NCBI GenBank assembly: GCA_003987775.1
Contig: RXJD01000060.1
Span: 1 to 64,000 of the forward strand
Direction of reading: 5' to 3'
DNA from: Mycobacterium sp.
GTDB taxonomy: Bacteria; Actinomycetota; Actinomycetes; Mycobacteriales; Mycobacteriaceae
DNA length: 64,000 bases
Part shown: positions 38,002 through 44,881 of the stretch, in pieces
Position numbering within the stretch: position 1 is the stretch's first letter
Layout: each line of letters opens with the position of its first letter
The notes under the pieces: generated by a model
What the model saw: only the letters and a program-made list of their open reading frames with translations
Database searches by the model: none
What the model was told of the DNA's origin: nothing
Position numbers and translations under genes: made by a program

Positions 38002-38032
38002 TTTCCCTGGCCTTTCCCTGGCCTTTCCCTGG
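38002..38032. repeat. Three-copy 11-bp tandem repeat between mpt83 and dipZ
   Basis: TTTCCCTGGCC occurs twice, followed by TTTCCCTGG, in direct tandem with an 11-bp period. It lies between the mpt83 terminator and the dipZ promoter motif; the period is close to one helical turn. Confidence 0.8.
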
Positions 38033-38040
38033 AGTTGAAC

Positions 38041-38067
38041 CAATCCGGGACCGCCGCCGTGACGAAT
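38041..38067 (+). promoter_or_regulatory. SigK-like promoter of dipZ (degenerate)
   Basis: CAATCC at 38041-38046 and ACGAAT at 38062-38067 each differ from the SigK hexamers by one base and keep the same 15-bp spacer as the mpt83 and mpt70 promoters. The predicted start falls at about 38074-38075, on the A of ATG 38075, implying a leaderless dipZ mRNA. Confidence 0.6.
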
Positions 38068-38074
38068 GACTGAC

Positions 38075-39805
38075 ATGTGGACCCTGGCGCTGATCGGCTT
38101 TATCGGCGGTTTGATCACCGGCATCTCACCGTGCATCCTGCCGGTGCTGCCGGTGATCTTCTTCTCCGGTGCGAACAGCACCTCGCGCGAAGCACCGGCC
38201 GAAGGTGCGGTGGCGGTCAAACACAAGGTGAATCGATCGGAGGCGACCCGCCCCTACCGGGTGATCGGCGGGCTGGTGCTCAGTTTCAGCGTGGTGACCC
38301 TGCTCGGCTCGGCCTTGCTGTCGGCGCTGCACCTGCCGCAGGACGCCATCCGCTGGGTGGCGCTGGTTGCGCTGGTGGCAATCGGGGCCGGTCTGATCTT
38401 CCCCCGTTTCGAGCAGCTGCTCGAGCGGCCCTTTTCCCGTATCCCACAGAAGCAGATAGCCATGCGCGGCAACGGCTTCGGGCTCGGACTGGCGCTGGGT
38501 GTGTTGTATGTGCCGTGCGCGGGGCCGGTGCTGGCCGCGATCGTGGTGGCCGGGGCGACCGCGCGGATCGGTGCCGGCACAGTGGTGCTCACCACCGCCT
38601 TCGCCGTCGGCGCCGCCTTGCCGTTGCTGTTCTTCGCGTTGGCCGGCCAGCGAATAGCGCAGCGGGTGAGCGCATTTCGGCGTCGCCAGCGCGAGATCCG
38701 GATCGGCGCCGGGATCGTGACGATCCTGCTGGCGGTCGCGCTGGTATTCGACCTGCCGGCCGCGCTGCAGCGCGCGATTCCCGACTACACGGCGTCGCTG
38801 CAGGAGCGGGTCGGCGGCTCACCTCAGGTGCAGGAGAAACTCGGCGGAATCGTCACCGATCAGAACGTCGCGTTGTCCAATTGCACACAAGGCGGCACCA
38901 AGCTCGAAAACTGCGGGCCCGCACCGGATCTGCGGGGCATCACCGGGTGGCTGAACACCCCGGGAAATCAGCCGATCGCGCTGAAGTCCTTACGCGGCAA
39001 GGTCGTTCTGATCGACTTCTGGGCCTATTCCTGCATCAACTGCCAACGGGCCATCCCGCACGTGGTCGGCTGGTACCAGGCCTACAAGGATGCCGGCCTG
39101 GAAGTGATCGGCGTTCACACCCCGGAGTACGCGTTCGAGAAAGTGCCGGAGAACGTGGCCAAGGGAGCGGCGGATCTGGATATCAAATACCCAGTGGCGC
39201 TGGACAATAACTACTCGACGTGGACCAACTACCGCAACCGGTACTGGCCGGCCGAGTACCTGATCGACGCCAATGGCACGGTGCGGCACCTCAAGTTCGG
39301 CGAGGGCGGCTACCACGACACCGAGCAGCTGATCCGACAGCTCCTCAGCGATGCCAGGCCGGGCGTCACGCTGCCCGGGCCGGTGGGTGCACCCGACCTC
39401 ACGCCGAAGGCGATCACCACGGCCGAAACCTATTTCGCCGTCGGCAAAGCCGTCAACTACGGGGGCGGCGGCGAGTACGACGAGGGCACCCAGACGTTTC
39501 GCTATCCGCCCACCCTGGCGGCCGACAGCTTCGCCCTGAGTGGCCCGTGGGCGCTGGACTACCAGGGCGCCACCGCAACCGGCGACGATTCGGCCATCAA
39601 GCTCAACTATCACGCCAAGGACATCTATGTCGTCGTCGGCGGCACCGGAACACTCACGGTGACCCGCAACGGCAAACCCACCAGCATGGCGATCGACGGG
39701 CCGCCGACCTCGCACCAGATCGTCGCCGATCCACGTCAGGGTTCGGGCACCATCGAGGTGCGTCCCAGCAAGGGACTACAGGTTTTTTCCTTCACTTACG
39801 GCTGA
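38075..39805 (+). CDS. dipZ: DipZ: CcdA-type membrane domain fused to thioredoxin-like domain
   Basis: A 576-aa membrane protein (Rv2874-like) that moves reducing power across the membrane. Residues about 1-225 form a CcdA/DsbD-type bundle with the redox Cys in [11 protein letters not shown] and [11 protein letters not shown] periplasmic thioredoxin-like domain follows with the CxxC motif YSCINCQR, then a C-terminal carbohydrate-binding-like beta domain ([15 protein letters not shown]). I place the start at ATG 38075 (MWTLALIG) because the SigK-like -10 box overlaps the in-frame ATG 38066. It may be transcribed on into mpt70. Confidence 0.92.
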   Translation: MWTLALIGFIGGLITGISPCILPVLPVIFFSGANSTSREAPAEGAVAVKHKVNRSEATRPYRVIGGLVLSFSVVTLLGSALLSALHLPQDAIRWVALVALVAIGAGLIFPRFEQLLERPFSRIPQKQIAMRGNGFGLGLALGVLYVPCAGPVLAAIVVAGATARIGAGTVVLTTAFAVGAALPLLFFALAGQRIAQRVSAFRRRQREIRIGAGIVTILLAVALVFDLPAALQRAIPDYTASLQERVGGSPQVQEKLGGIVTDQNVALSNCTQGGTKLENCGPAPDLRGITGWLNTPGNQPIALKSLRGKVVLIDFWAYSCINCQRAIPHVVGWYQAYKDAGLEVIGVHTPEYAFEKVPENVAKGAADLDIKYPVALDNNYSTWTNYRNRYWPAEYLIDANGTVRHLKFGEGGYHDTEQLIRQLLSDARPGVTLPGPVGAPDLTPKAITTAETYFAVGKAVNYGGGGEYDEGTQTFRYPPTLAADSFALSGPWALDYQGATATGDDSAIKLNYHAKDIYVVVGGTGTLTVTRNGKPTSMAIDGPPTSHQIVADPRQGSGTIEVRPSKGLQVFSFTYG

Positions 39806-39808
39806 CAC

Positions 39809-39835
39809 CCGTCCGGACGCTGTCCGGCTCCGAAT
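39809..39835 (+). promoter_or_regulatory. SigK-type promoter of mpt70
   Basis: CCGTCC at 39809-39814 (one mismatch to CCATCC) and a perfect CCGAAT at 39830-39835 with a 15-bp spacer. It begins four bases after the dipZ stop and predicts a leader of about 42 nt before mpt70. Confidence 0.78.
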
Positions 39836-39883
39836 CAAAGATGACAAGGGTCCGTCCCACTCACCACGAGGAGCGAACTAACC

Positions 39884-40459
39884 ATGAAGAAAACATCAAT
39901 GGCAGCAACCGGTTTCGCGGTAGCGCTGATGTCGTGCGGCGTAGCGCTGGCTCCCACGGCAGCGGCGAGCGACCTGGTCGGTCCTGGATGTGCGGACTAC
40001 GCGGCGGCCAACCCCACCGGCCCCGCGTCGGTGCAGGGCATGTCGCAGGTTCCGGTCACCGAGGCGGCGGCCGCCAACCCGCTGCTGACCACGCTGACGT
40101 CGGCGCTGTCCGGCCAGCTCAACCCGCAGGTCAACCTGGTCGACACGCTCAACAGCGGCCAGTACACGGTGTTCGCACCGACCGACGCCGCGTTCGGCAA
40201 GCTGCCGCCCGCCACCATTGACCAGCTCAAGACCGACTCGAACCTGCTGACCAGCATTCTCACCTACCACGTGGTCAGTGGGCAGGCCAGCCCGAACCGG
40301 GTGATCGGCACTCACAAGACGTTGCAGGGCGCCAACGTCACGGTCACCGGCATGGGCAACAACATCCGGGTCAACAACGCCAATGTGGTCTGCGGCGGCG
40401 TGTCGACGGCCAACGCGCAGGTCTACCTGATCGACACGGTGCTGATGCCCCCGGCGTAA
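39884..40459 (+). CDS. mpt70: Secreted antigen MPT70 (fasciclin domain)
   Basis: A 191-aa secreted protein with a Sec signal peptide ([18 protein letters not shown]... cleavage after an AAA/AAAS region near residue 28) and one FAS1 domain. It is highly similar to MPT83 in the same window ([36 protein letters not shown]) but has no lipobox Cys, so it is released rather than anchored. A strong GAGGAGCG ribosome binding site precedes ATG 39884. MPT70 and MPT83 are tandem paralogues with dipZ between them, as in M. tuberculosis Rv2873-Rv2875. Confidence 0.95.
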   Translation: MKKTSMAATGFAVALMSCGVALAPTAAASDLVGPGCADYAAANPTGPASVQGMSQVPVTEAAAANPLLTTLTSALSGQLNPQVNLVDTLNSGQYTVFAPTDAAFGKLPPATIDQLKTDSNLLTSILTYHVVSGQASPNRVIGTHKTLQGANVTVTGMGNNIRVNNANVVCGGVSTANAQVYLIDTVLMPPA

Positions 40460-40506
40460 GGCCTGCAGCCACGTTGCGGCGATCCCTCCGGGTGGAGTGC
40501 TGACCG

Positions 40507-40521
40507 CAGGCCAACGGCCTG
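40507..40521 (+). terminator. Short hairpin after mpt70
   Basis: CAGGCC-AAC-GGCCTG is a perfect 6-bp stem with a 3-nt loop, 47 bp after the mpt70 stop and 51 bp before the DUF2631 gene. It lacks a T tract, so it might attenuate or stabilise rather than terminate. Confidence 0.35.
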
Positions 40522-40572
40522 TGCCAGAATGTTCAGGCAGTGTCAGTCCGAGTGACAACCGGAGGGATCGCC

Positions 40573-40827
40573 GTGGCCAGTACTGAGGTAGAGCCGTTTG
40601 CCGGCGTCGACGAGGCCGAGGTGCCGTCCGCGCGCTGGGGATGGAGCCGCATCAACTACCGCACCTGGCACGCCGTCGGGATCTTCGTCGTCATCTTCCT
40701 GCTGGCAATGCTGCGCGGTAACCACGTCGGCCATGTCGAGGACTGGTTCCTCATCGGATTCGCCGCGCTGTCGCTGTTCGTCCTGGTGCGCGACATCTGG
40801 GGTCGCCGGCGCGGCTGGCTCAGATAG
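40573..40827 (+). CDS. DUF2631 two-helix membrane protein (Rv2876-like)
   Basis: An 84-aa protein starting VASTEVEPFAGVDEAE at GTG 40573, with GGAGG centred about 9 nt upstream; an in-frame start 33 nt earlier lacks a ribosome binding site. Two transmembrane helices follow (WHAVGIFVVIFLLAML and WFLIGFAALSLFVLV) with a basic RRRGW tail. It corresponds to M. tuberculosis Rv2876, a SigK-regulon member downstream of mpt70. The function is unknown. The last 8 bp overlap the convergent DUF4097 gene. Confidence 0.87.
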   Translation: MASTEVEPFAGVDEAEVPSARWGWSRINYRTWHAVGIFVVIFLLAMLRGNHVGHVEDWFLIGFAALSLFVLVRDIWGRRRGWLR

Positions 40828-41623
40828 CCGGTGCAGCGGCCGGGTCGCGATGGATGTGTACATCGCCGGAGCCGCTGCGCACCTGTAGCACCAAGGTCTC
40901 GTCGTCGTCTTGCGGCCCGTCTGCGGTTGTCAGGCGGTTGGTGACGCTGCCGGAGCCGGTGACGATGTCGAACCGGACGGCCGTGCCTTCCGGAACGCCG
41001 ACCGCAACCTCACCACTGCTGGTGTGCGCCGATACGACGCCGCGGATGCCCGCCTCTACGATCACGCCTCCCGACGCGGTCCGCGACCTGACGGCGCCAC
41101 GCAAGGTGTCGACCGACAGCGATCCGCTGGCCGCCTTGAACTTCAGCTCGCCGTCGAGGTTCTCGACGCGCACCGCACCAGAGGACGTGGCGATCGATGC
41201 GTAGCCTTCGATCCGCTGCACGGACAGCGAGCCGGAAGCGCTGGTGCTCTTCAGCTTTCCGGTGACCGCGTCGATGTCGATGTCGCCGGCGGCGGCCGCG
41301 ACCCGCACGTCGCTGTAGTCGCCTTCGGCGCGCAGCTCGGCCGATCCCAGCGTGGCGGACACCCGGGAGCCAGACGGCAGTGCGATGTCGATCTGCACGG
41401 CGCCGCCCCGGTGTCGCGCCCGCTTGGGCGTGGAAACCGTCAGCCGCCCGTCACGGAAGTCGACGCGGACGTGTTCGGCAGTCCACACGTCGGCGTCGCA
41501 CGTGTCGTCGTCCGGGCGCACCTGTACGGAGGTGTCGGTGCGATCGGTCGCCGTGAGCCGCACCGACCCTGTTCCGGCTGCGACTCGGACGCTGATGGGA
41601 TCAGGTGTGGTGAATAAGGACAT
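40820..41623 (-). CDS. DUF4097 beta-strand repeat protein
   Basis: A 267-aa protein made of repeating short beta-strand units of the type SASGSLSVxRI..GYASIATSSGAVRVENLDG, typical of the DUF4097 right-handed beta-helix family. No signal peptide or membrane helix is visible, so it is probably cytoplasmic. It follows a ribbon-helix-helix gene by 26 bp and likely shares its promoter at the palindromic array near 42135-42176. The function is unknown; in bacilli such proteins sit beside envelope-stress regulators. Confidence 0.85.
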   Translation of the reverse strand: MSLFTTPDPISVRVAAGTGSVRLTATDRTDTSVQVRPDDDTCDADVWTAEHVRVDFRDGRLTVSTPKRARHRGGAVQIDIALPSGSRVSATLGSAELRAEGDYSDVRVAAAAGDIDIDAVTGKLKSTSASGSLSVQRIEGYASIATSSGAVRVENLDGELKFKAASGSLSVDTLRGAVRSRTASGGVIVEAGIRGVVSAHTSSGEVAVGVPEGTAVRFDIVTGSGSVTNRLTTADGPQDDDETLVLQVRSGSGDVHIHRDPAAAPAI

Positions 41624-41649
41624 GGTGGTCTCCTCGGTGTTCAGTGTGT

Positions 41650-42132
41650 TCAGCGCGCCCAGCCGGTGAGGCGGTGCGCGTTGCGGTGTGTGGACCGGCC
41701 GCCGCCCGCGGCGGTGGCCGCGGCTCGTACCAGCCAGCTGTTCAGCGAGGCGCCCTCGCGGCGCGCCGCCGCTTCTACCGGAGCCCGCAGGCCTTCCGGC
41801 AGGCGGAGGGTGACGCGCCAGGTGGCGCCGTCGTCGTCGAAAGGCGGGACGACCACCTGCTCGTCGGGGCCGTCGACACTCAGCTCCTCCGACGCGGCGC
41901 TTACGACGAACTCCGGGTCGCGGCCTCGCAACCGAAGTTCGACCGACCCCGGTGCCAGCTCGCCGGTGATTTCGTCGGCGGCTGCCGAGAGAGCTTCCAG
42001 CAGCGCCAGCCGCAGGGCGGACTCCAGCGTGGCGGTCAACCGCTCGGCCAGATCCTGCGCGTCGGTACCGGCGGCCGATGCGGCCACCGTCAGCTCGTCG
42101 CGCACCGTGTCGATATAGGGCTGCAGATCCAC
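41650..42132 (-). CDS. Ribbon-helix-helix regulator (HicB/Arc-like C-terminus)
   Basis: A 160-aa protein starting VDLQPYIDTVRDELTVAA at GTG 42132. The N-terminal half is helical with no known motif; the C-terminus carries an RHH DNA-binding segment: a strand WRVTLRLPEGLR followed by helices VEAAARREGASLNSWLVRAAAT, shown here as separate segments, and a basic tail. The promoter-proximal DNA contains three palindromes, supporting autoregulation. A frame extending to 42168 runs through those palindromes and is less likely. Together with the DUF4097 gene it may form a regulator-effector pair. Confidence 0.8.
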   Translation of the reverse strand: MDLQPYIDTVRDELTVAASAAGTDAQDLAERLTATLESALRLALLEALSAAADEITGELAPGSVELRLRGRDPEFVVSAASEELSVDGPDEQVVVPPFDDDGATWRVTLRLPEGLRAPVEAAARREGASLNSWLVRAAATAAGGGRSTHRNAHRLTGWAR

Positions 42133-42134
42133 AC

Positions 42135-42176
42135 TGTCATAATGACACCATTGTGGTGTCACACACAACCATGTGT
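42135..42176 (-). promoter_or_regulatory. Array of three palindromes, probable RHH operator
   Basis: TGTCA-TAA-TGACA (42135-42147), the perfect 19-bp palindrome TGACACCA-TTG-TGGTGTCA (42143-42161), and ACACA-ACCA-TGTGT (42163-42176) are packed end to end just upstream of the RHH gene start, overlapping the 3' end of ccdA. Such overlapping short palindromes are typical operators of ribbon-helix-helix repressors. Binding is inferred. Confidence 0.75.
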
Positions 42177-43028
42177 AGTGTCACGGCCGCGTCGCCGTCG
42201 GTACCAGGTGCCCGCCAACACGGCCGCCAACGCCACGGTCAGTGCCACCACCCATGGCCAGCCACCGTGCTCGTGCACCCAGCCGGCAATCGCGCCCTGC
42301 ACGCGAGCGGCGGCGGCGATCACGGCGTCATCAGGGTTGCCCTTGGCGTCGAACAACCGCACTTCGTACACCCCGTAATAGGTGACGTACGCCCCGACCA
42401 GGACCAACAGCACGCCGCTGAGGCGATTGACGAACGGCAGGACCGTCCGCATCCTGGCGACCAGCGTCGAGCGTGCGGTTGCGGCCGCGACCGCCAACGC
42501 GCCCACGACCAGCGTCAGACCCGCGATGTAGGAGGCGTATACGGCCACACTGCCGAGTACCGAGCCACCGCGCAGTCCGGCCCCGGTGACCGCCAGGAAC
42601 GGTCCGACCGTGCATGACAGCGAGGCGATCGCGTAGCTGATCCCGTATCCGTAGAAGGAACCCAGTCGCGCGCTCGGCGCCCACCGCGGGCCGAACGGGG
42701 CCAGTGCCGTCAGTTCCCGGCCGGACAGCAGCCAGCCGCCGAGCGCAATCAGCATCACGCCTATCACCACCGTCGCGTAGGGCAGGTAGCGCTGCACGGT
42801 GGTGGCCGCCGAGATGGTCAGCGCGCCGAACACGCCGAAGACCGTCATAAACCCCAGCGCCATTCCCAGGGTCGCGGCCAGCGCTCGGCCGACGGCGGTG
42901 ACTGGGCCGACTGGCTGCCGTCCCCGGACGACCAGCAGCAGATAGGCAGGGAGCATGGCGAATCCGCACGGGTTCAGCGCTGCCACCAGTCCGGCGGCGA
43001 AAGCCAGGCCGATGAGGGCGTCGTTCAC
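42159..43028 (-). CDS. CcdA-type thiol-disulfide membrane transporter (Rv2877c-like)
   Basis: A 289-aa membrane protein with about six helices of the CcdA/DsbD fold. The redox Cys are in AALNPCGFAMLPAY and ASLSCTVGPFLAV. It starts at GTG 43028, two bases after the mpt53 stop, so the pair is co-translated. It should carry electrons from cytoplasmic thioredoxin to an extracytoplasmic partner, most simply MPT53. A C-terminal extension with an extra helix and an RRRRGRD tail is present. The upstream part of the open frame is an mpt53 shadow. Confidence 0.88.
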   Translation of the reverse strand: MNDALIGLAFAAGLVAALNPCGFAMLPAYLLLVVRGRQPVGPVTAVGRALAATLGMALGFMTVFGVFGALTISAATTVQRYLPYATVVIGVMLIALGGWLLSGRELTALAPFGPRWAPSARLGSFYGYGISYAIASLSCTVGPFLAVTGAGLRGGSVLGSVAVYASYIAGLTLVVGALAVAAATARSTLVARMRTVLPFVNRLSGVLLVLVGAYVTYYGVYEVRLFDAKGNPDDAVIAAAARVQGAIAGWVHEHGGWPWVVALTVALAAVLAGTWYRRRRGRDTTHGCV

Positions 43029-43030
43029 CC

Positions 43031-43531
43031 TCAGGACGTCAGCGCCGCGACCCGGCCCTGCAGATCCTGCTGCGAAATGGCCGAGGTGGTGTTGTTGACG
43101 AAGGTGGAGGACCCGTCCGCACGGTAGAAGACCCAGGCGGGCTGCCACGGGACGTTGTAGCGCGCCCAGATCGCACCGTCGGCGTCATTGAGGTTGGTGA
43201 AGTTCAGGCCGTATTTGGACACGAAGCCCTGCATCTGCCCGACGTCCGAGTGGGCCGCGATGCCGACGAATGTGACGCCCGGGTTCGCGGCGGCGACCTG
43301 GCTGAGGCCGGGCGCCTCGGCGTTGCAGAACGGGCAGAACGGCGTCCAGAACCACAGCACCGCCGGCTTGCCCTGCAGGGTGGCGCCGTTGAACGGGGCA
43401 CCGCTGAGGGTGGTTCCGGTGAAATTCAGCCGATCGTCGGCGGCGACCGCGCGCGGAGCGACAGTCAGCCCGAGCGTCAGAGCGACCGCGGCTGCGGCGG
43501 TGAAGATCTTCAGCAGGGACAGCAGTTTCAT
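43031..43531 (-). CDS. mpt53: Secreted thiol-disulfide oxidoreductase MPT53 (DsbE-like)
   Basis: A 166-aa exported thioredoxin-fold protein. The signal peptide (MKLLSLLKIFTAAAAVALTL and on to an AVAA cleavage site near residue 30) is followed by the active site WFWTPFCPFCNAEAP (CPFC) and the cis-Pro segment VPWQPAWVFY. In M. tuberculosis MPT53 (Rv2878c) oxidises disulfides in secreted proteins. ATG 43531 is preceded by a GAGG ribosome binding site. A GCGAAT sequence just upstream recalls a SigK -10 box, but the nearest CCATAC is 19 bp away, so SigK control is doubtful. Confidence 0.93.
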   Translation of the reverse strand: MKLLSLLKIFTAAAAVALTLGLTVAPRAVAADDRLNFTGTTLSGAPFNGATLQGKPAVLWFWTPFCPFCNAEAPGLSQVAAANPGVTFVGIAAHSDVGQMQGFVSKYGLNFTNLNDADGAIWARYNVPWQPAWVFYRADGSSTFVNNTTSAISQQDLQGRVAALTS

Positions 43532-43635
43532 GACACACCTCATTCGCCGGCTTTTGCTTTGAGCACGTATGGCCAGCGGGGAAAGGTTCAAAACCTTGCG
43601 GCATCTGGGCGGCGGGGGCTCACTCAGAGTGCGAC

Positions 43636-43678
43636 ATTGGCGGCCGCTACTCGCGCTTTCGCTGCAGATTTGCAGGCT
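43636..43678. repeat. Diverged copy of the 63-bp repeat core
   Basis: This 43-bp segment starts ATTGGCGG and ends GCAGGCT. It aligns without gaps to 29795-29837 with about 9 mismatches and keeps the CTGCAGA-TTGCAG inverted repeat. It lies in the rlmN-mpt53 intergenic region, 14 kb from the other copies. Confidence 0.55.
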
Positions 43679-43690
43679 CAACGAGCTGCC

Positions 43691-43777
43691 CTACCCGCCT
43701 TCGGCGGCCAGCTGTCCGCACCGCAGGCACAATCGCGTGCGCTCCAGCTACCCGCCTCCGGCGGCCAGCTGTCCGCA
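43691..43777 (-). repeat. Duplicated 30-bp tail of rlmN
   Basis: Positions 43748-43777, the last nine codons and stop of rlmN, recur at 43691-43720 with 29 of 30 bases identical, 57 bp further downstream of the gene. The intervening 27 bp are unrelated. This looks like a small local duplication of the gene end. Confidence 0.8.
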
Positions 43778-44842
43778 CGCGGCGGCGATCTCGCGGCCGC
43801 GGGTGTCCCGCACCGTGCACGAAACACCCTGCGCGCGAACACGTCTCACGAACTCGCGCTCCACAGGCTTCGGGCTGGCATCCCAGTCGCTGCCCGGGGT
43901 CGGGTTCAGCGGGATCAGGTTCACGTGCGCCAGTGCGCCCAGCGCCCGATGCAGCAGCTTGCCCAGCAGGTCGGCCCGCCAGGGCTGGTCGTTGACGTCG
44001 CGGATCAGCGCGTACTCGATCGAGACCCGCCGGCCGGTCACGTCGGCGTAATAGCGGGCCGCCTCCAGCACCTCGCTGACCTTCCACCGGTTGTTGACCG
44101 GCACCAACGTGTCGCGCAGTTCGTCGTCGGGCGTGTGCAGCGACAGCGCCAGCGTCACCCCGAGCCGCTCGTCGGCCAGTTTGCGGATCGCGGGGGCCAG
44201 ACCCACCGTCGACACCGTCACCGAACGCGCCGAGATCCCGAACCCGGACGGCGGCGCCTCGGTGATCCGCCGCACCGCGGCCACCACCCGGGAGTAGTTT
44301 GCCAACGGCTCCCCCATGCCCATGAACACCACGTTCGACAAACGGTCACCGAAGTCGTCGCGTAGCGCCACCGCCGCGGCCCGTACCTGCTCGAGGATCT
44401 CGGCCGTCGACAGGTTGCGGGTCAGCCCGCCCTGCCCGGTGGCACAGAACGGGCACGCCATGCCGCAGCCGGCCTGCGACGAGATACACACGGTGTTGCG
44501 CTGCGGGTAGCGCATCAGCACCGACTCGACGGTGGCGCCATCGCCCGCCCGCCACAACGTCTTTCGCGTCTGGCCGGCATCGCAGGTGACCTCGCGTGCG
44601 GCGGTGAGCAGCACGGGGAACATCTTGGTCGCGACGGCATCGCGCACCGCCGCGGGCAGGTCGGTCATCTGGTGCGGATCGGCGATCAGTCGTCCGTAGT
44701 ACTGGTTGGCGAGCTGCTTGGCGCGAAACGCCGGCAGGCCCATCTCCGCGACGGCCTCCGCGCGCCCGGCCGCATCCAGGTCGGCCAAATGCCGCGGCGG
44801 CTTGCCGCGGCGGGGCGCCTCGAATACCAATTGCTGGACCAT
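43748..44842 (-). CDS. rlmN: Dual-specificity 23S rRNA/tRNA adenosine-C2 methyltransferase RlmN
   Basis: A 364-aa radical-SAM enzyme (Rv2880c-like) that methylates A2503 of 23S rRNA and A37 of tRNA. The cluster motif [11 protein letters not shown] (CxxxCxxC) is near residue 125. [13 protein letters not shown], the STVGLAP segment, and a conserved C-terminal Cys in [11 protein letters not shown] (the resolving Cys) are present. It starts at ATG 44842. The last codons are duplicated downstream. Confidence 0.95.
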   Translation of the reverse strand: MVQQLVFEAPRRGKPPRHLADLDAAGRAEAVAEMGLPAFRAKQLANQYYGRLIADPHQMTDLPAAVRDAVATKMFPVLLTAAREVTCDAGQTRKTLWRAGDGATVESVLMRYPQRNTVCISSQAGCGMACPFCATGQGGLTRNLSTAEILEQVRAAAVALRDDFGDRLSNVVFMGMGEPLANYSRVVAAVRRITEAPPSGFGISARSVTVSTVGLAPAIRKLADERLGVTLALSLHTPDDELRDTLVPVNNRWKVSEVLEAARYYADVTGRRVSIEYALIRDVNDQPWRADLLGKLLHRALGALAHVNLIPLNPTPGSDWDASPKPVEREFVRRVRAQGVSCTVRDTRGREIAAACGQLAAGGG

Positions 44843-44881
44843 GACCCGTCCAGTCTGTCACGCCGAATCAGGTGCGAAAGC

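Noticed and set aside
43532-43580. SigK promoter for mpt53
   Set aside because: GCGAAT is present but the nearest CCATAC lies 19 bp away instead of 15, so the match is too weak.
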